A stretch of 64,000 nucleotides of DNA. It comes from Fibrobacter sp. Lineage in GTDB: Bacteria > Fibrobacterota > Fibrobacteria > Fibrobacterales > Fibrobacteraceae. Location: positions 40,547-104,546 of the forward strand of contig NZ_JAFWOM010000138.1 in the NCBI RefSeq assembly GCF_017545445.1, given 5' to 3'. This document shows, one piece after another, positions 8,295-16,788 of this stretch (its first letter is position 1; each line of letters opens with the position of its first letter). Position numbers and translations under genes: made by a program. Under the pieces are notes generated by a model. It saw only the letters and a list, made by a program, of their open reading frames with translations. It made no database searches and had not been told where the DNA came from.

Positions 8295-9155
8295 ATGAAA
8301 AATGAATTTATATTTGAATTAATGAAATTTTCAAAAATTTTTAATTCCTTATGCTTCTTGCTTATGCCCTTCTTTTTTGTTGGATGTGGCGGGGTGCAAG
8401 TACATAGAGGTCGCTTTGAAGCTATGGCTCCTGACGCATATGTTGGTCCCGCGTTTGCTGTAAAAAATGATTCCAATGTACGGAAAGTCAATGTTTCTCT
8501 TCGAATCCCCAATAACAAGCATGTGCATTTGAATGGTATCGAAAATGATGCTGTTGAGGGATATGAATACTCTTTTGGGCCATCCGAAGCAGATGTTTAT
8601 TATGACTTAAAGATGTTTCCTGTGTCTGCATCTTTTGATTATTTTACTAAAAAAAGATTTATGCTTGGTGGTATTGGTTTTGGGTTTAATCCATATCCGT
8701 ATTTTCGTTTGACTGGAGGTGTAAATTCATCTTATTTTGAAATGGGTGCGTTTTCGTCACTTGGGCTAGCTATAGTTTCGTATTCCGTTTATGCTTCTTA
8801 TATAGATGATCAAGGAAATTTGGCTGGCGCAGGAACAAGTACAAAAGGTGTTATAGATTGCGATGGTTGCATAGATGTTAGGTTTAATGGTAATTTTGGA
8901 CTTTATGTAAATGTATTTCCTTTTAGGAATTTTACTTTATCTTATTCCTTATCTGCGTTTAAACCATGGTTATTTAATGATTTGGAAGGTTACCCGTTGG
9001 CTTTTGCTTTTCCCTTTATTTTTTCTCATTATTTTGGAGTAGGTTATACATTTGCACGTCATTATCAATTTTCTTTAGGAGCGAATATACATTGGGGCAA
9101 TAATTTTAGTGAAAAGGTTTGGAATTTAGAAAGCAAATTTTCTTTTCTGTTTTAG
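8295..9155 (+). CDS. Putative lipoprotein of unknown function, beta-rich
   Basis: I do not recognise the family. The N-terminus is a lipoprotein signal peptide: a hydrophobic stretch ending PFFFVGCGG, with lipidated Cys near residue 34. The ATG at 8295 is used here; a GTG immediately upstream and an internal ATG that would shorten the signal peptide are alternatives, and no clear ribosome binding site decides. The rest is rich in Phe, Tyr and Gly with alternating patterns and ends in ESKFSFLF. A terminal Phe is typical of outer-membrane beta-barrels, but a barrel and a lipid anchor are an unusual combination. The gene is notably AT-rich compared with nuo. It follows the nuo terminator and so should have its own promoter. 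Confidence 0.7.
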   Translation: MKNEFIFELMKFSKIFNSLCFLLMPFFFVGCGGVQVHRGRFEAMAPDAYVGPAFAVKNDSNVRKVNVSLRIPNNKHVHLNGIENDAVEGYEYSFGPSEADVYYDLKMFPVSASFDYFTKKRFMLGGIGFGFNPYPYFRLTGGVNSSYFEMGAFSSLGLAIVSYSVYASYIDDQGNLAGAGTSTKGVIDCDGCIDVRFNGNFGLYVNVFPFRNFTLSYSLSAFKPWLFNDLEGYPLAFAFPFIFSHYFGVGYTFARHYQFSLGANIHWGNNFSEKVWNLESKFSFLF

Positions 9156-9202
9156 TTGCTTAGGTGAGTTTTTTGTATTTTGTTCTTGAAAAGGAACAGA
9201 AA

Positions 9203-9481
9203 ATGATTTGTCCGAAGTGCGGTGAAAAGTTCAATTATTACGAGCCTTGCTGTCCGTGGTGCAGGGCTCCGAAAGTTGTTGATGAACAGAAACCGGCTGA
9301 AGATAATTCTCCCAAAGAGGAGTCTCGCGAAAAAGAGAACGACAGCGACGTGATTGATCCTTCGCAAAGTTTGGGTTTTTCTATCTTTGTTTTGGTGTTT
9401 TATGTGGGGACTTTGTTCTTTGGACTTTTTGGATTAACATTCTTGATTTTCGTTCTTGCTGTCATTTTTCCATGCGGTTGA
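9203..9481 (+). CDS. Small zinc-ribbon membrane protein
   Basis: The ATG at 9203 is chosen because AAGGA lies seven bases upstream; a GTG at 9164 gives a longer but less likely protein. The 92-aa product starts MICPKCGEKFNYYEPCCPWC, a CxxC-x11-CxxC zinc-ribbon-like pattern. A charged linker follows (about residues 25-50) and then two hydrophobic segments near the C-terminus. Such proteins usually bind one zinc ion on the cytoplasmic side of the membrane. The function is unknown. Its end overlaps the next gene by 10 bases, so the two are probably translationally coupled. Confidence 0.72.
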   Translation: MICPKCGEKFNYYEPCCPWCRAPKVVDEQKPAEDNSPKEESREKENDSDVIDPSQSLGFSIFVLVFYVGTLFFGLFGLTFLIFVLAVIFPCG

Positions 9482-9843
9482 TTGTACTTTTTTTATTTGT
9501 AATGATGCTTTCGGGCTGCGCTTATGTCGCCCCGACATTGGCTATTGGCGCATCTGTACCGATATTTTATGCTAGTGGTAAGGCTATATACCATGAAAAT
9601 AAAAAGGAAACTCAAGATTCAATAAAGCAGGCCGTAGCGGATTCTTTGAACGAGGTATATCCTACGGTGTCGCCAGATTCACTTCCGGCAATGGTTGAAA
9701 CCGCAATCGAAGAGAAAAAAGAGGCGTCAAGGAAAGCAAGACTCGAACGTCTTGCGGGAGTCTTTCTTGGTCTAGCAGGTGCTGTTGCTGTGGTGTTATT
9801 GTTTGTTTTGCCGTTCAGGGCGAGTCCCGGATTGGGGGATTGA
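9472..9843 (+). CDS. Small putative lipoprotein with C-terminal membrane helix
   Basis: The 123-aa protein starts with a short signal peptide and a good lipobox (MMLSGC, Cys at residue 16). A charged helical middle follows, about residues 40-95 and rich in Lys, Glu and Ala. A strongly hydrophobic helix (GVFLGLAGAVAVVLLFVLPF) lies near residues 91-113. It overlaps the preceding zinc-ribbon gene by 10 bases. I do not recognise the family. Lipid anchor plus C-terminal helix suggests a protein held at two points in the envelope, but this is inference. Confidence 0.68.
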   Translation: MRLIVLFLFVMMLSGCAYVAPTLAIGASVPIFYASGKAIYHENKKETQDSIKQAVADSLNEVYPTVSPDSLPAMVETAIEEKKEASRKARLERLAGVFLGLAGAVAVVLLFVLPFRASPGLGD

Positions 9844-9847
9844 ATTT

Positions 9848-10840
9848 CTAGAACACGATGCGTGCGTCTAGAGAAATTGCCCAATCAGGTTCGTTTGAAG
9901 ACGCTGGCAGAATAAACACTGCGTCGATGCCGAAATGTTTGCCAAAATCACAGTTCATACCGACAGGAACCTGAAGTTCGTGTGATTTGTCATCGCTTAC
10001 TCCTTTTATGGCTACACCTGTAAGGAAATGCATTCTGTTTCCGCCAAAATAAAAGATGATCGGTAAATACATATAATTTTCATCATTGAACGAAACCCAT
10101 CTTAGATCAGTGGTCATGTAAATCCGGTTCTCGCCGCCGAAACGGAATTTTAAACCTAGACCTGCTGTGATATACCCTCCGTGCAAGAAAAAGGCCACTC
10201 TCCGCCAATGCGTTGTTTCTGCTGGATTTGACGAAGGCGATTTCTCGGTTGCATTATTCTTTATCGCATTAGGATTTTCTATCGTGTTCGGAGTTGCGTT
10301 CGGAATCGAGGCGTTGTTAGGAGTTGGGGTTGCATTAGTAGTGGGAGTCGTGCTAGCCACGTCTCTTTTGATGTTGCGGAAAAATTCGGGCGACTTCTGT
10401 ATGATGTGCGTGAGCAAGGTGCTCTGGTTGGGACCTAGAACGTTGAAACTGGCGATGAGCTTGTTCCCTGCGGTTTCGTAGAGTTCTGCCGAAAGCGTCA
10501 GCGAGCCGTTGAAACTGCTGACGCGTGCTTGGCAGATGTAGTCGGCTGCAATGTTTTTGCCGGTTTCGGCAAGGCAGGTTCCTTCGCAATCTTCGATGGA
10601 TTTTCCCGGCGGAAGCATTGCCGTTATGTTTTCGCGGGTCATGATGGTATAGTTTTGCGATGCGGGGAGTTCTTTTACGGCTTGCTCGCGCAGTACGTTT
10701 GTAAGGTATTGGCGATCGGCGAGTGAAACTTTGTCTTTTACAAGCGGGTCTGCAACAGTTTCAAGGACGGCGACGAATGCCGCTTGCGATGATGCGGCAA
10801 GCGCTAGCAAAAAACAAATGCTAATCTTAAGGAAACTCAT
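9848..10840 (-). CDS. Secreted protein, CsgG/FlgO-like N-terminal half and beta-barrel-like C-terminal half (paralogue 1)
   Basis: A signal peptide (residues 1-20, ending SSQA) is followed by a 150-residue domain beginning FVAVLETVADP. This domain contains LTNVLREQAVKELP, YTIMTRENI and ADYICQARVSSFNGSLTLSA. The pattern resembles CsgG/FlgO/TolB-N type periplasmic domains, an inference from the layout of strands and the TREN-like segment. A low-complexity Asn/Pro/Thr linker (about residues 168-210) leads to a C-terminal part with alternating hydrophobic strands ending in ARIVF, which suggests an outer-membrane barrel. The N-terminal half is nearly identical to the neighbour at 10951-11955. Two conserved Cys (CEGTC) may form a disulfide. 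The leader TAAGTTATTTTTTT before the start is shared with the paralogue; no Shine-Dalgarno sequence is visible. Confidence 0.75.
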   Translation of the reverse strand: MSFLKISICFLLALAASSQAAFVAVLETVADPLVKDKVSLADRQYLTNVLREQAVKELPASQNYTIMTRENITAMLPPGKSIEDCEGTCLAETGKNIAADYICQARVSSFNGSLTLSAELYETAGNKLIASFNVLGPNQSTLLTHIIQKSPEFFRNIKRDVASTTPTTNATPTPNNASIPNATPNTIENPNAIKNNATEKSPSSNPAETTHWRRVAFFLHGGYITAGLGLKFRFGGENRIYMTTDLRWVSFNDENYMYLPIIFYFGGNRMHFLTGVAIKGVSDDKSHELQVPVGMNCDFGKHFGIDAVFILPASSNEPDWAISLDARIVF

Positions 10841-10887
10841 GCTAAAAAAATAACTTATAAAAACAAAAAGTCGTAAATGTATTTCAA

Positions 10888-10920
10888 TAAAAAAATGCCC
10901 CGACGCTAGGGCCGGGACTG
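10888..10920 (-). terminator. Intrinsic terminator after the gene at 10951-11955
   Basis: Read on the minus strand, an imperfect GC-rich hairpin (arms CCCGGC and GTCGGGG) is followed by seven T residues. It sits between the two paralogues, which therefore are probably separate transcription units. Confidence 0.6.
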
Positions 10921-10950
10921 AGGAATTTTTTAGTAAGAATGGTTGCTCTT

Positions 10951-11955
10951 CTAGAACACGATGCGGAAATCCAACGTGAGCGACATCGCATTCCCTGTAA
11001 AAATCAAGGCATCGATACCGAAATGTCTGCCTATATCGCAGTTTAAGCCCATGGTAAATTGAGCTTCATCCGCATTTTCGGCACTTGTCGTTGCCATTAC
11101 TGAGAAACCTGAGATGAAATGCACATGATTACCGCCTAAATAGATGAGCATCGGAATATGCAAAAACCAATCGTTTTTGAAGGATAGCCACCTTGTATCT
11201 GCGGTGATGTAAATCCCATTTTGGCGGCTCAAGCGGAGCTTTAAACCAAGACCTGCGTCGAGAATGCCTGCGTGTATAAAGAATCTTGCTCTCGGCCACG
11301 GCTTTTCTTCTTTGGGTGTGCTTGGTTTTGCTGTTGGCGCATAATACTCGTAACCTGCGCTAGGGGCTACGTTTCGCGTTGGGGGTGGATTCTGCGTCGT
11401 AGCTGTCGTAAACGTGGATACTTCGTTGTTGGATTTGCTTGGCTGTGGCGCCGCTGTAGTTGCATTCTTTCCCACGTCTTTCTTGACATTGCGGAAAAAA
11501 TCGGGCGATTTCTGTATGATGAGCGTGAGCAAGGTGCTCAGGTTGGGGCCTAGCCCGTTAAAGCTCGCGATGAGCTTGTTCCCTGCGGTTTCGTAAAGTT
11601 CCGCTGAAAGCGTCAGCGATCCGTTGAAACTACTGACACGAGCCTGGCAGATGTAGTCGGCGGCAATGTTTTTTCCGGTCTCGACGATACAGCTCCCTTC
11701 GCAGTCTTCGATGGATTTGTCCGGCGGAAGCATTGCAGTTATGTTTTCGCGGGTCATGATGGTGTAGTTTTGCGATGCGGGGAGTTCCTTTACGGCTTGT
11801 TCGCGCAATACGTTTGTGAGGTACTGGCGGTCGGTTAGCGAAACCTTGTTCTTTACACCGGGGTCTGCAGCGGTTTCAAGGACGGCTACGTGTACCGCTT
11901 GCGACGTTGCAATAAGGGATAGTAAAAGTAAAAGGGTGATTTTAAAATTTTTCAT
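10951..11955 (-). CDS. Secreted protein, CsgG/FlgO-like N-terminal half and beta-barrel-like C-terminal half (paralogue 2)
   Basis: This tandem paralogue of the preceding entry has 334 aa. The signal peptide is followed by the same domain: VAVLETAADPGVK, YLTNVLREQAVKELP, YTIMTRENI, CEGSC and ADYICQARVSSFNG. The N-terminal 160 residues match closely at protein and DNA level. The linker (about residues 165-220, rich in Thr, Pro and Asn) differs fully. The C-terminal barrel-like part is only moderately similar and again ends in FRIVF. The pattern suggests a recent duplication or gene conversion of the first half with divergence of the second. The function is unknown; an envelope role is inferred. 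A terminator separates it from the next gene. Confidence 0.75.
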   Translation of the reverse strand: MKNFKITLLLLLSLIATSQAVHVAVLETAADPGVKNKVSLTDRQYLTNVLREQAVKELPASQNYTIMTRENITAMLPPDKSIEDCEGSCIVETGKNIAADYICQARVSSFNGSLTLSAELYETAGNKLIASFNGLGPNLSTLLTLIIQKSPDFFRNVKKDVGKNATTAAPQPSKSNNEVSTFTTATTQNPPPTRNVAPSAGYEYYAPTAKPSTPKEEKPWPRARFFIHAGILDAGLGLKLRLSRQNGIYITADTRWLSFKNDWFLHIPMLIYLGGNHVHFISGFSVMATTSAENADEAQFTMGLNCDIGRHFGIDALIFTGNAMSLTLDFRIVF

Positions 11956-12009
11956 GCAAAAAAAATAACTTATTATTTAAATTTTCGTTAAAATAAAAAA
12001 GGATTTGTT

Positions 12010-12501
12010 ATGGAAAAAATATACCGTTCTGGAATTGGTTTTGATGTTCACAAGCTTGTGGAAGGTCGCAAGTGTATTATCGGTGGTGTGGATATCCCGT
12101 ACGAAAAGGGACTTTTGGGCCACAGCGATGCAGATGTTCTGTTGCATGCGATTAGCGATGCTTTGCTCGGGGCGGCAGGCCTTGGTGACATCGGTACGTA
12201 TTTCCCGGATACGGATCCGGCATTCAAGGGTGCAGACAGCTTGGAACTCTTGCGCAAGGTCGGCGAGGAAGTCCGGAGGGCTGGCTTTGAAATTGTGAAC
12301 ATCGACAGCATCGTGATGTGTGAACGCCCGAAGGTGAACCCGCACAAGGAACAAATGAAGGCGAACATCGCCCGCGTGCTCGGCCTCGACGTGAAGCAGA
12401 TTGGCATCAAGGGAACGACGACTGAAAAGCTCGGTTTTACGGGTCGCGGCGAAGGCATTGCAAGCCAAGCTATTGCCATGGTGCGCAGCTGTGAGCCTTG
12501 A
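12010..12501 (+). CDS. ispF: 2-C-methyl-D-erythritol 2,4-cyclodiphosphate synthase
   Basis: IspF converts CDP-ME 2-phosphate to ME-cPP with release of CMP in the non-mevalonate isoprenoid pathway, as a cytoplasmic homotrimer with bound zinc. The metal-binding residues are visible: Asp12 and His14 in GIGFDVHKL, and His46 in [17 protein letters not shown]. The motifs [11 protein letters not shown] (residues 60-70) and the C-terminal [18 protein letters not shown] are typical. Length (163 aa) is normal. An AAGGA sequence is well placed before the ATG. The gene stands alone; ispD is not adjacent. Confidence 0.97.
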   Translation: MEKIYRSGIGFDVHKLVEGRKCIIGGVDIPYEKGLLGHSDADVLLHAISDALLGAAGLGDIGTYFPDTDPAFKGADSLELLRKVGEEVRRAGFEIVNIDSIVMCERPKVNPHKEQMKANIARVLGLDVKQIGIKGTTTEKLGFTGRGEGIASQAIAMVRSCEP

Positions 12502-12560
12502 GCGCGCTTCGCTCCGGGCAATGGGCGCGCTTCGCATTGTCACCCCGGCCTTGTGCCGGG
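12502..12560. repeat. Dispersed intergenic repeat, family A (23-bp period) next to a GC-rich palindrome
   Basis: GCGCGCTTCGC occurs at 12502-12512 and 12525-12535, a 23-bp period. The same unit, again with a 23-bp period, is found on the other strand at 52998-53037. Directly after it lies the palindrome CCCCGGCCTTGTGCCGGGG. The remaining 12560-12650 holds no gene that I can support. Confidence 0.65.
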
Positions 12561-12656
12561 GCCGGCTTACACGGTTCTAATCGCAGACACGGCACCAATC
12601 GCATTTCACTGCCTACTTCCTACAGCCAAAACTTCCATCGTCCTACTAATTTGTTG

Positions 12657-12691
12657 TTCCCGGTTCAACATGACCGGGAATTTCTTTTCTT
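12657..12691 (+). terminator. Intrinsic terminator downstream of ispF
   Basis: A perfect 8-bp stem, TTCCCGGT (12657-12664) with ACCGGGAA (12673-12680), encloses an eight-base loop and is followed by a T-rich tract. It separates ispF and the repeat region from the phosphate transporter locus. Confidence 0.8.
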
Positions 12692-12823
12692 ATTTGCATG
12701 GATTTTACTTTGATTTTTCTATATTTTACCACGACTTTACAAAACAATTCACTGCCATGAGCCCGGACTAGCTGAAAGGCAGCGACGATGATTCGGTAGT
12801 GACGTAAAAGAGGAAAACGCTAT

Positions 12824-14530
12824 ATGGCCTGGATGGCTCTAAAAATGTTGGGATGTTTGGCGCTGCTCATGTTCGGCATGAAGTCGATGAGTGAGGCGCT
12901 GCAAAAGATGGCAGGGCCGCAGCTTCGACATGTGCTCGGCACCATGACTACAAATCGTTTTACAGGTATGCTTACCGGCATGTTTGTTACAGCCTCTGTA
13001 CAGAGTTCGACCGCCACCACGTTGATGACGGTCTCTTTTGTTAATGCGGGGCTTTTGACGCTCTTGCAGGCGATTTCGATTATCCTTGGCGCACACATCG
13101 GTACGACGGTCACCGCGTGGATTATGAGCCTCGGGTTCTCGTTCAACATCGCGAACTTCGTCTATCCGGCGTTCTTCATCGGTATCATACTTGTTTATAT
13201 GAACAAGAAGCGAGTCTTGGGCGAGTTCCTGTTCGGTGTCGGTTTCCTTTTCCTTGGGCTTACGACGCTCAAGGAGACGGGCTTTAGCGTGGTGCAGGAC
13301 CCGGCGGCAAACGCTTCGATTAGCGCCTTCTTCGCTCGCTTCAACGACCCGAATTTCTTCAATTCGCTGTTCTTCCTCGTGATGGGTACAGTGCTTACGT
13401 TGTGTGTGCAGTCTTCTGCGGCCATCATGGCTATCACGATGATTCTCTGCTCCACCGGCGTTTTGCACATCGACCAGGGCATCATGCTCGTGCTTGGCGA
13501 AAACATCGGTACGACGATTACGGCGAACATCGTGGCGCTCTCCGCCAATACGCAGGCCCGCCGTGCGGCGCTTGCTCACTTTACGATTAACGTAATAGGC
13601 GTTATCTGGGTGGTGATTGTGCTCAAGTGGTTCCTCGCTGCTATTTGCCACGTGGTCGGTTTTGACCTCGGCATTCGCCCGGGCGATGAAGGCTATGCTG
13701 GTAACCTCGCGAAAATTTCCGTGGTGCTTGCGACGTTCCACTCGGCTTTCAACGTGTCGAACACGTTTATCCAGATTTGGTTCATCAAGTACATCGAAAA
13801 GTTCGTGTGCCGCGTGATTAAGCCCAAGAACTCCGAAGAAGAAGAAGAGTCCCGTTTGCATTTCATCAGCTCGGGCCTCATGGGGACTCCTGAACTTTCG
13901 CTTCTCGAAGCGCGCAAGGAAATAAGCCTGTTCGCGACTCGCACTCACAAGATGTTCAACTTCGTGCCTAATTTGCTTGAAATGAAGGAAGAGAACGACT
14001 TTGTGAAACTGTTTGCCCGCATTGAGAAGTACGAAGGCATTAGCGACAACATGGAAATCGAAATTGCAAATTACTTGAATAAAGTAAGCGAAGGCCGTTT
14101 GAGCCCCGAAAGCAAGACGACTATCCAGGCGATGCTCCGAGAAATTTCCGAGATTGAGAGCATTGGCGATTCATGCTATAACATGGCCCGCGCCATCAAC
14201 CGCAAGTTCCGCAGCAAGGAAGACTTTACGGAGGACCAGTATGCGCATATCAAGCATATTATGGGGCTGTGCGAAAAGGCTCTAGTGCACATGATTGCTG
14301 TGCTTGACGATTCGCAGCAGGTGGATGCGAACCGCACGCTGAACCTGGAGAACGAAATCAACGACTATCGCAAGCTCCTGAAAGAGAAGAACATCGTGGA
14401 TATCGAAAACCAGAAGTACAGCTACCAGATGGGCGTGCATTACATGGACGTGGTGAACGACTGCGAAAAACTGGGCGACTATGTGGTGAATGTGGTCGAA
14501 GCCCATGCGAACAGGAGATTTCCGGTGTAA
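12824..14530 (+). CDS. Na+/phosphate cotransporter with C-terminal PhoU-like domain (paralogue 1)
   Basis: The protein belongs to the Na/Pi cotransporter (NptA-like) family, which moves phosphate with sodium across the inner membrane. The two inverted halves each carry the QSS motif: TASVQSSTATTLM near residue 62 and LCVQSSAAIMAITM near residue 195. Membrane helices run to about residue 325. The last 210 residues are helical and charged and resemble a PhoU domain (for example EISEIESIGDSCYNMARAI), as is common for this family. Length (568 aa) is normal. AGAGG stands before the ATG. A closely related paralogue lies at 16785-18494, with phoB-phoR-like genes between, which supports phosphate as substrate. 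Confidence 0.92.
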   Translation: MAWMALKMLGCLALLMFGMKSMSEALQKMAGPQLRHVLGTMTTNRFTGMLTGMFVTASVQSSTATTLMTVSFVNAGLLTLLQAISIILGAHIGTTVTAWIMSLGFSFNIANFVYPAFFIGIILVYMNKKRVLGEFLFGVGFLFLGLTTLKETGFSVVQDPAANASISAFFARFNDPNFFNSLFFLVMGTVLTLCVQSSAAIMAITMILCSTGVLHIDQGIMLVLGENIGTTITANIVALSANTQARRAALAHFTINVIGVIWVVIVLKWFLAAICHVVGFDLGIRPGDEGYAGNLAKISVVLATFHSAFNVSNTFIQIWFIKYIEKFVCRVIKPKNSEEEEESRLHFISSGLMGTPELSLLEARKEISLFATRTHKMFNFVPNLLEMKEENDFVKLFARIEKYEGISDNMEIEIANYLNKVSEGRLSPESKTTIQAMLREISEIESIGDSCYNMARAINRKFRSKEDFTEDQYAHIKHIMGLCEKALVHMIAVLDDSQQVDANRTLNLENEINDYRKLLKEKNIVDIENQKYSYQMGVHYMDVVNDCEKLGDYVVNVVEAHANRRFPV

Positions 14531-14572
14531 AATGCTGAAAAAGTGCAAGTCTTTTGAGGCTTTGCGTTAGAT

Positions 14573-14601
14573 GCCCCGGTCATTGAGCTGGGGCTTTGTC
14601 T
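14573..14601 (+). terminator. Intrinsic terminator between the transporter and the response regulator
   Basis: GCCCCGG (14573-14579) pairs with CTGGGGC (14588-14594), followed by TTTGTCTT. The T tract is interrupted, so termination may be partial. Confidence 0.65.
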
Positions 14602-14607
14602 TATGTT

Positions 14608-14640
14608 TTTGTAAAATCTGTGTAAAGTGTAAATAAAACC
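14608..14640. promoter_or_regulatory. Candidate Pho box (11-bp-spaced direct repeats) upstream of the response regulator
   Basis: TGTAAA occurs at 14610-14615 and 14621-14626, 11 bp apart, with a third weaker unit AATAAA in the same phase at 14632. TGTAAA is the reverse complement of TTTACA, which matches the repeat unit known for PhoP/PhoB-type binding sites. It lies about 85-115 bases before the start of the PhoB-like gene. The call is inference from spacing, motif and context. Confidence 0.45.
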
Positions 14641-14722
14641 TTTGCGAAGTCTTTGTTTTAGGCATTGAAATAATTAGAGGGTCTTTTTATTTTAATGTTG
14701 CGTAAATTCGTAAATTTTAAAC

Positions 14723-15400
14723 ATGATTTACATCGTAGAAGACAATTCCGAAATCCGCGAAATGGAAACCTATGCGCTCAAGAGCAGCGGTTTCGAAGTC
14801 AACGCTTTCGATTGCGGGAAAAGCCTGGATGAAGCGGTTAAGTCTTGCGTGCCGGATTTGTTCATTCTCGATATCATGTTGCCGGGCGAAGATGGCCTTA
14901 GCATTTTAAGGCGTCTTCGCGCACAGGAAATTACCAAAAACGTTGCCGTCATCATGCTTACGGCCAAAGGTTCCGAGTTAGATAAAGTCAAAGGGCTCGA
15001 CTCGGGAGCGGATGACTATATTGCGAAACCTTTCGGCATTTTGGAATTTATCTCTCGCGTCAAGGCGTTGCTCCGTCGTTCGGGCCGATTGAATACCGAT
15101 GCCGAAGAGCAGAAAACGTTATCTCTCGGGGGAGTATTTCTCGATGAAGCGAAGCACACCGTTACCGTTGGTGGCGACCATGTGGAGCTGACCTACAAGG
15201 AATACGAACTTTTGAAACTTTTCTTGTCGCATCCGGGGCTTGTCTATTCTAGGCAACAGATTCTGGAAAAAATATGGGGCATTGATTTTAAAATGGATAC
15301 GCGGACTGTCGATATGCATGTCAAAACGCTCCGGCAGAAATTGGGTGAGCAGGGCTCCATCATCCAGACGGTTCGCAATGTCGGGTACAAGGCTCAATGA
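14723..15400 (+). CDS. phoB: OmpR/PhoB-family response regulator, probable PhoB
   Basis: An N-terminal receiver domain (residues 1-120) has the expected residues: acidic pair in VEDN, phosphoacceptor Asp50 in LFILDIMLPG, Thr80 and Lys102 in ADDYIAKPF. A winged-helix DNA-binding domain follows (about residues 130-225) with LTYKEYELLKLFLSHPG and RTVDMHVKTLRQKLG. It should bind DNA as a dimer after phosphorylation by the kinase encoded next. The start follows a region with a candidate Pho box. Its stop overlaps the kinase start (ATGA), a coupled pair. The assignment to phosphate control comes from the two flanking phosphate cotransporters; by sequence alone other OmpR-type roles are possible. 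Confidence 0.88.
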   Translation: MIYIVEDNSEIREMETYALKSSGFEVNAFDCGKSLDEAVKSCVPDLFILDIMLPGEDGLSILRRLRAQEITKNVAVIMLTAKGSELDKVKGLDSGADDYIAKPFGILEFISRVKALLRRSGRLNTDAEEQKTLSLGGVFLDEAKHTVTVGGDHVELTYKEYELLKLFLSHPGLVYSRQQILEKIWGIDFKMDTRTVDMHVKTLRQKLGEQGSIIQTVRNVGYKAQ

Positions 15401-16788
15401 AAGACCGTTTACGATACAGCTTGATTTACATGGGCGTGATTGCCGCTTTGTTTGCTGTATTTTTTACGGTGCGTGTTTTCGAAGGTGAAATGACCGACCA
15501 GCTCAAGAGTCAGCTGCGAGAGAACTTACGGCTGATTGAAGTTGCCTATACTAACGAAGCCCTTGGAGACGAACCCCAGAAATTATCCCGGTATGCAAGC
15601 AAGGACCTCCGCATTACGCTCATTGACCCGAAAGGTGGAATTCTCTACGACAGCGACGCCGAAGCGGTCAAGATGGAAAACCACAACGACCGCGAAGAGG
15701 TCATAGACGCTTTTGAGAAAGGCGTCGGCGAAGACCTCCGTTATTCTTCAACCTTGCAAGCGAAGGTGTTCTACTTTGCCAAACGGCTGGGGGATGGTAA
15801 GGTGTTGCGCCTTGGAATGCGCCAGGCGAATCTGCAGCAGGTCTTTTCTAAGACCATCCCGTATCTTATCGTCTTGCTGGCGGCTATTGTCACTGCGTCG
15901 ATTCTGATTGCGATTGGACTAAGTCGAGCCTTCATCAGCCCGCTCCAAAAGTTGGTTGATCAGTTGGGAACGCCCGAATGGATGAGCATAGAGAACGTCT
16001 ATAAGGAAATCGCGCCTCTCGTCAACACCATCCGCAAGCAGGACCTCGAACTGCAATTGACGATTGAACAGCTCTCGAACGAGAAACAGAAAATTTCGCA
16101 TCTGAAAAATGAATTTACGGCCAATGCCTCGCACGAACTGAAAACACCGCTGACGTCCATTTCAGGCTATGCGGAACTTATTGAAAGTGGCTTGGCGAAG
16201 CCCGAAGATGTCAAGGTCTTTGCGGGGAAAATCCACAAGGAAGCGCTCCGCTTGCAATCCATTGCAAATGATATCATTACGCTTTCGAGGCTGGACAACC
16301 CGGAAGGCGAGCCGTTTGATTTAAGCGAAAAAGTCAACCTTTGGAACGTAGCGCATAGTTGCATCGAGGATCTCTGCCTGAACGCAAACAAAAAGTCCAT
16401 CCAGCTTTCGCTGGACGGCGACACTTCCGCAGAAATCCTTGGAAACTCGAAACTGCTCTACGAGATGATTTTCAACTTAGTGGATAACGCTATCCGCTAT
16501 ACGGAACAGGGCGGCAAGGTGGTCGTGCTCGTGAAGCCGAATGCCGTTGTCGTGAAGGATACCGGAATTGGAATTCCGGAGGAATGCCAGTCCCGCGTCT
16601 TTGAACGGTTCTATCGTGTCGATAAGAGCCGATCCAAGGAAACCGGAGGAACGGGACTCGGGCTTGCAATCGTGAAACACATCGCAGAAGTCCTCCATGC
16701 GGCAGTTCACCTGAATTCGACCGTCGGTTTCGGCACCGAAATCAGGATTGATTTTTCACCCTTTTTAAATACGAATAAGGTTCTATGA
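15397..16788 (+). CDS. phoR: Sensor histidine kinase, probable PhoR
   Basis: A membrane helix near residues 8-26, an extracytoplasmic domain of about 125 residues and a second helix (about 155-177) are followed by a HAMP-like linker. The dimerisation domain carries the H-box NASHELKTPLTSISGY with His246 as phosphorylation site. The ATP-binding domain shows the N box (NLVDNAIRYT), G1 (VKDTGIGIP), F box (RFYRVDKSRS) and G2 (GGTGLGLAIVKHI). Its ATG overlaps the stop of the response regulator, and its stop overlaps the start of the second cotransporter, so three genes are coupled. The substrate signal is inferred to be phosphate limitation from the neighbours. Confidence 0.88.
   Translation: MKDRLRYSLIYMGVIAALFAVFFTVRVFEGEMTDQLKSQLRENLRLIEVAYTNEALGDEPQKLSRYASKDLRITLIDPKGGILYDSDAEAVKMENHNDREEVIDAFEKGVGEDLRYSSTLQAKVFYFAKRLGDGKVLRLGMRQANLQQVFSKTIPYLIVLLAAIVTASILIAIGLSRAFISPLQKLVDQLGTPEWMSIENVYKEIAPLVNTIRKQDLELQLTIEQLSNEKQKISHLKNEFTANASHELKTPLTSISGYAELIESGLAKPEDVKVFAGKIHKEALRLQSIANDIITLSRLDNPEGEPFDLSEKVNLWNVAHSCIEDLCLNANKKSIQLSLDGDTSAEILGNSKLLYEMIFNLVDNAIRYTEQGGKVVVLVKPNAVVVKDTGIGIPEECQSRVFERFYRVDKSRSKETGGTGLGLAIVKHIAEVLHAAVHLNSTVGFGTEIRIDFSPFLNTNKVL

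Noticed and set aside
12498..12771. Small plus-strand open frames after ispF
   Set aside because: They run through dispersed repeats and a terminator, have no ribosome binding site and no protein-like composition.
12839..13948. Minus-strand open frame opposite the first phosphate cotransporter
   Set aside because: The charged, His- and Arg-rich product has no domain, and the plus strand encodes a clear transporter.
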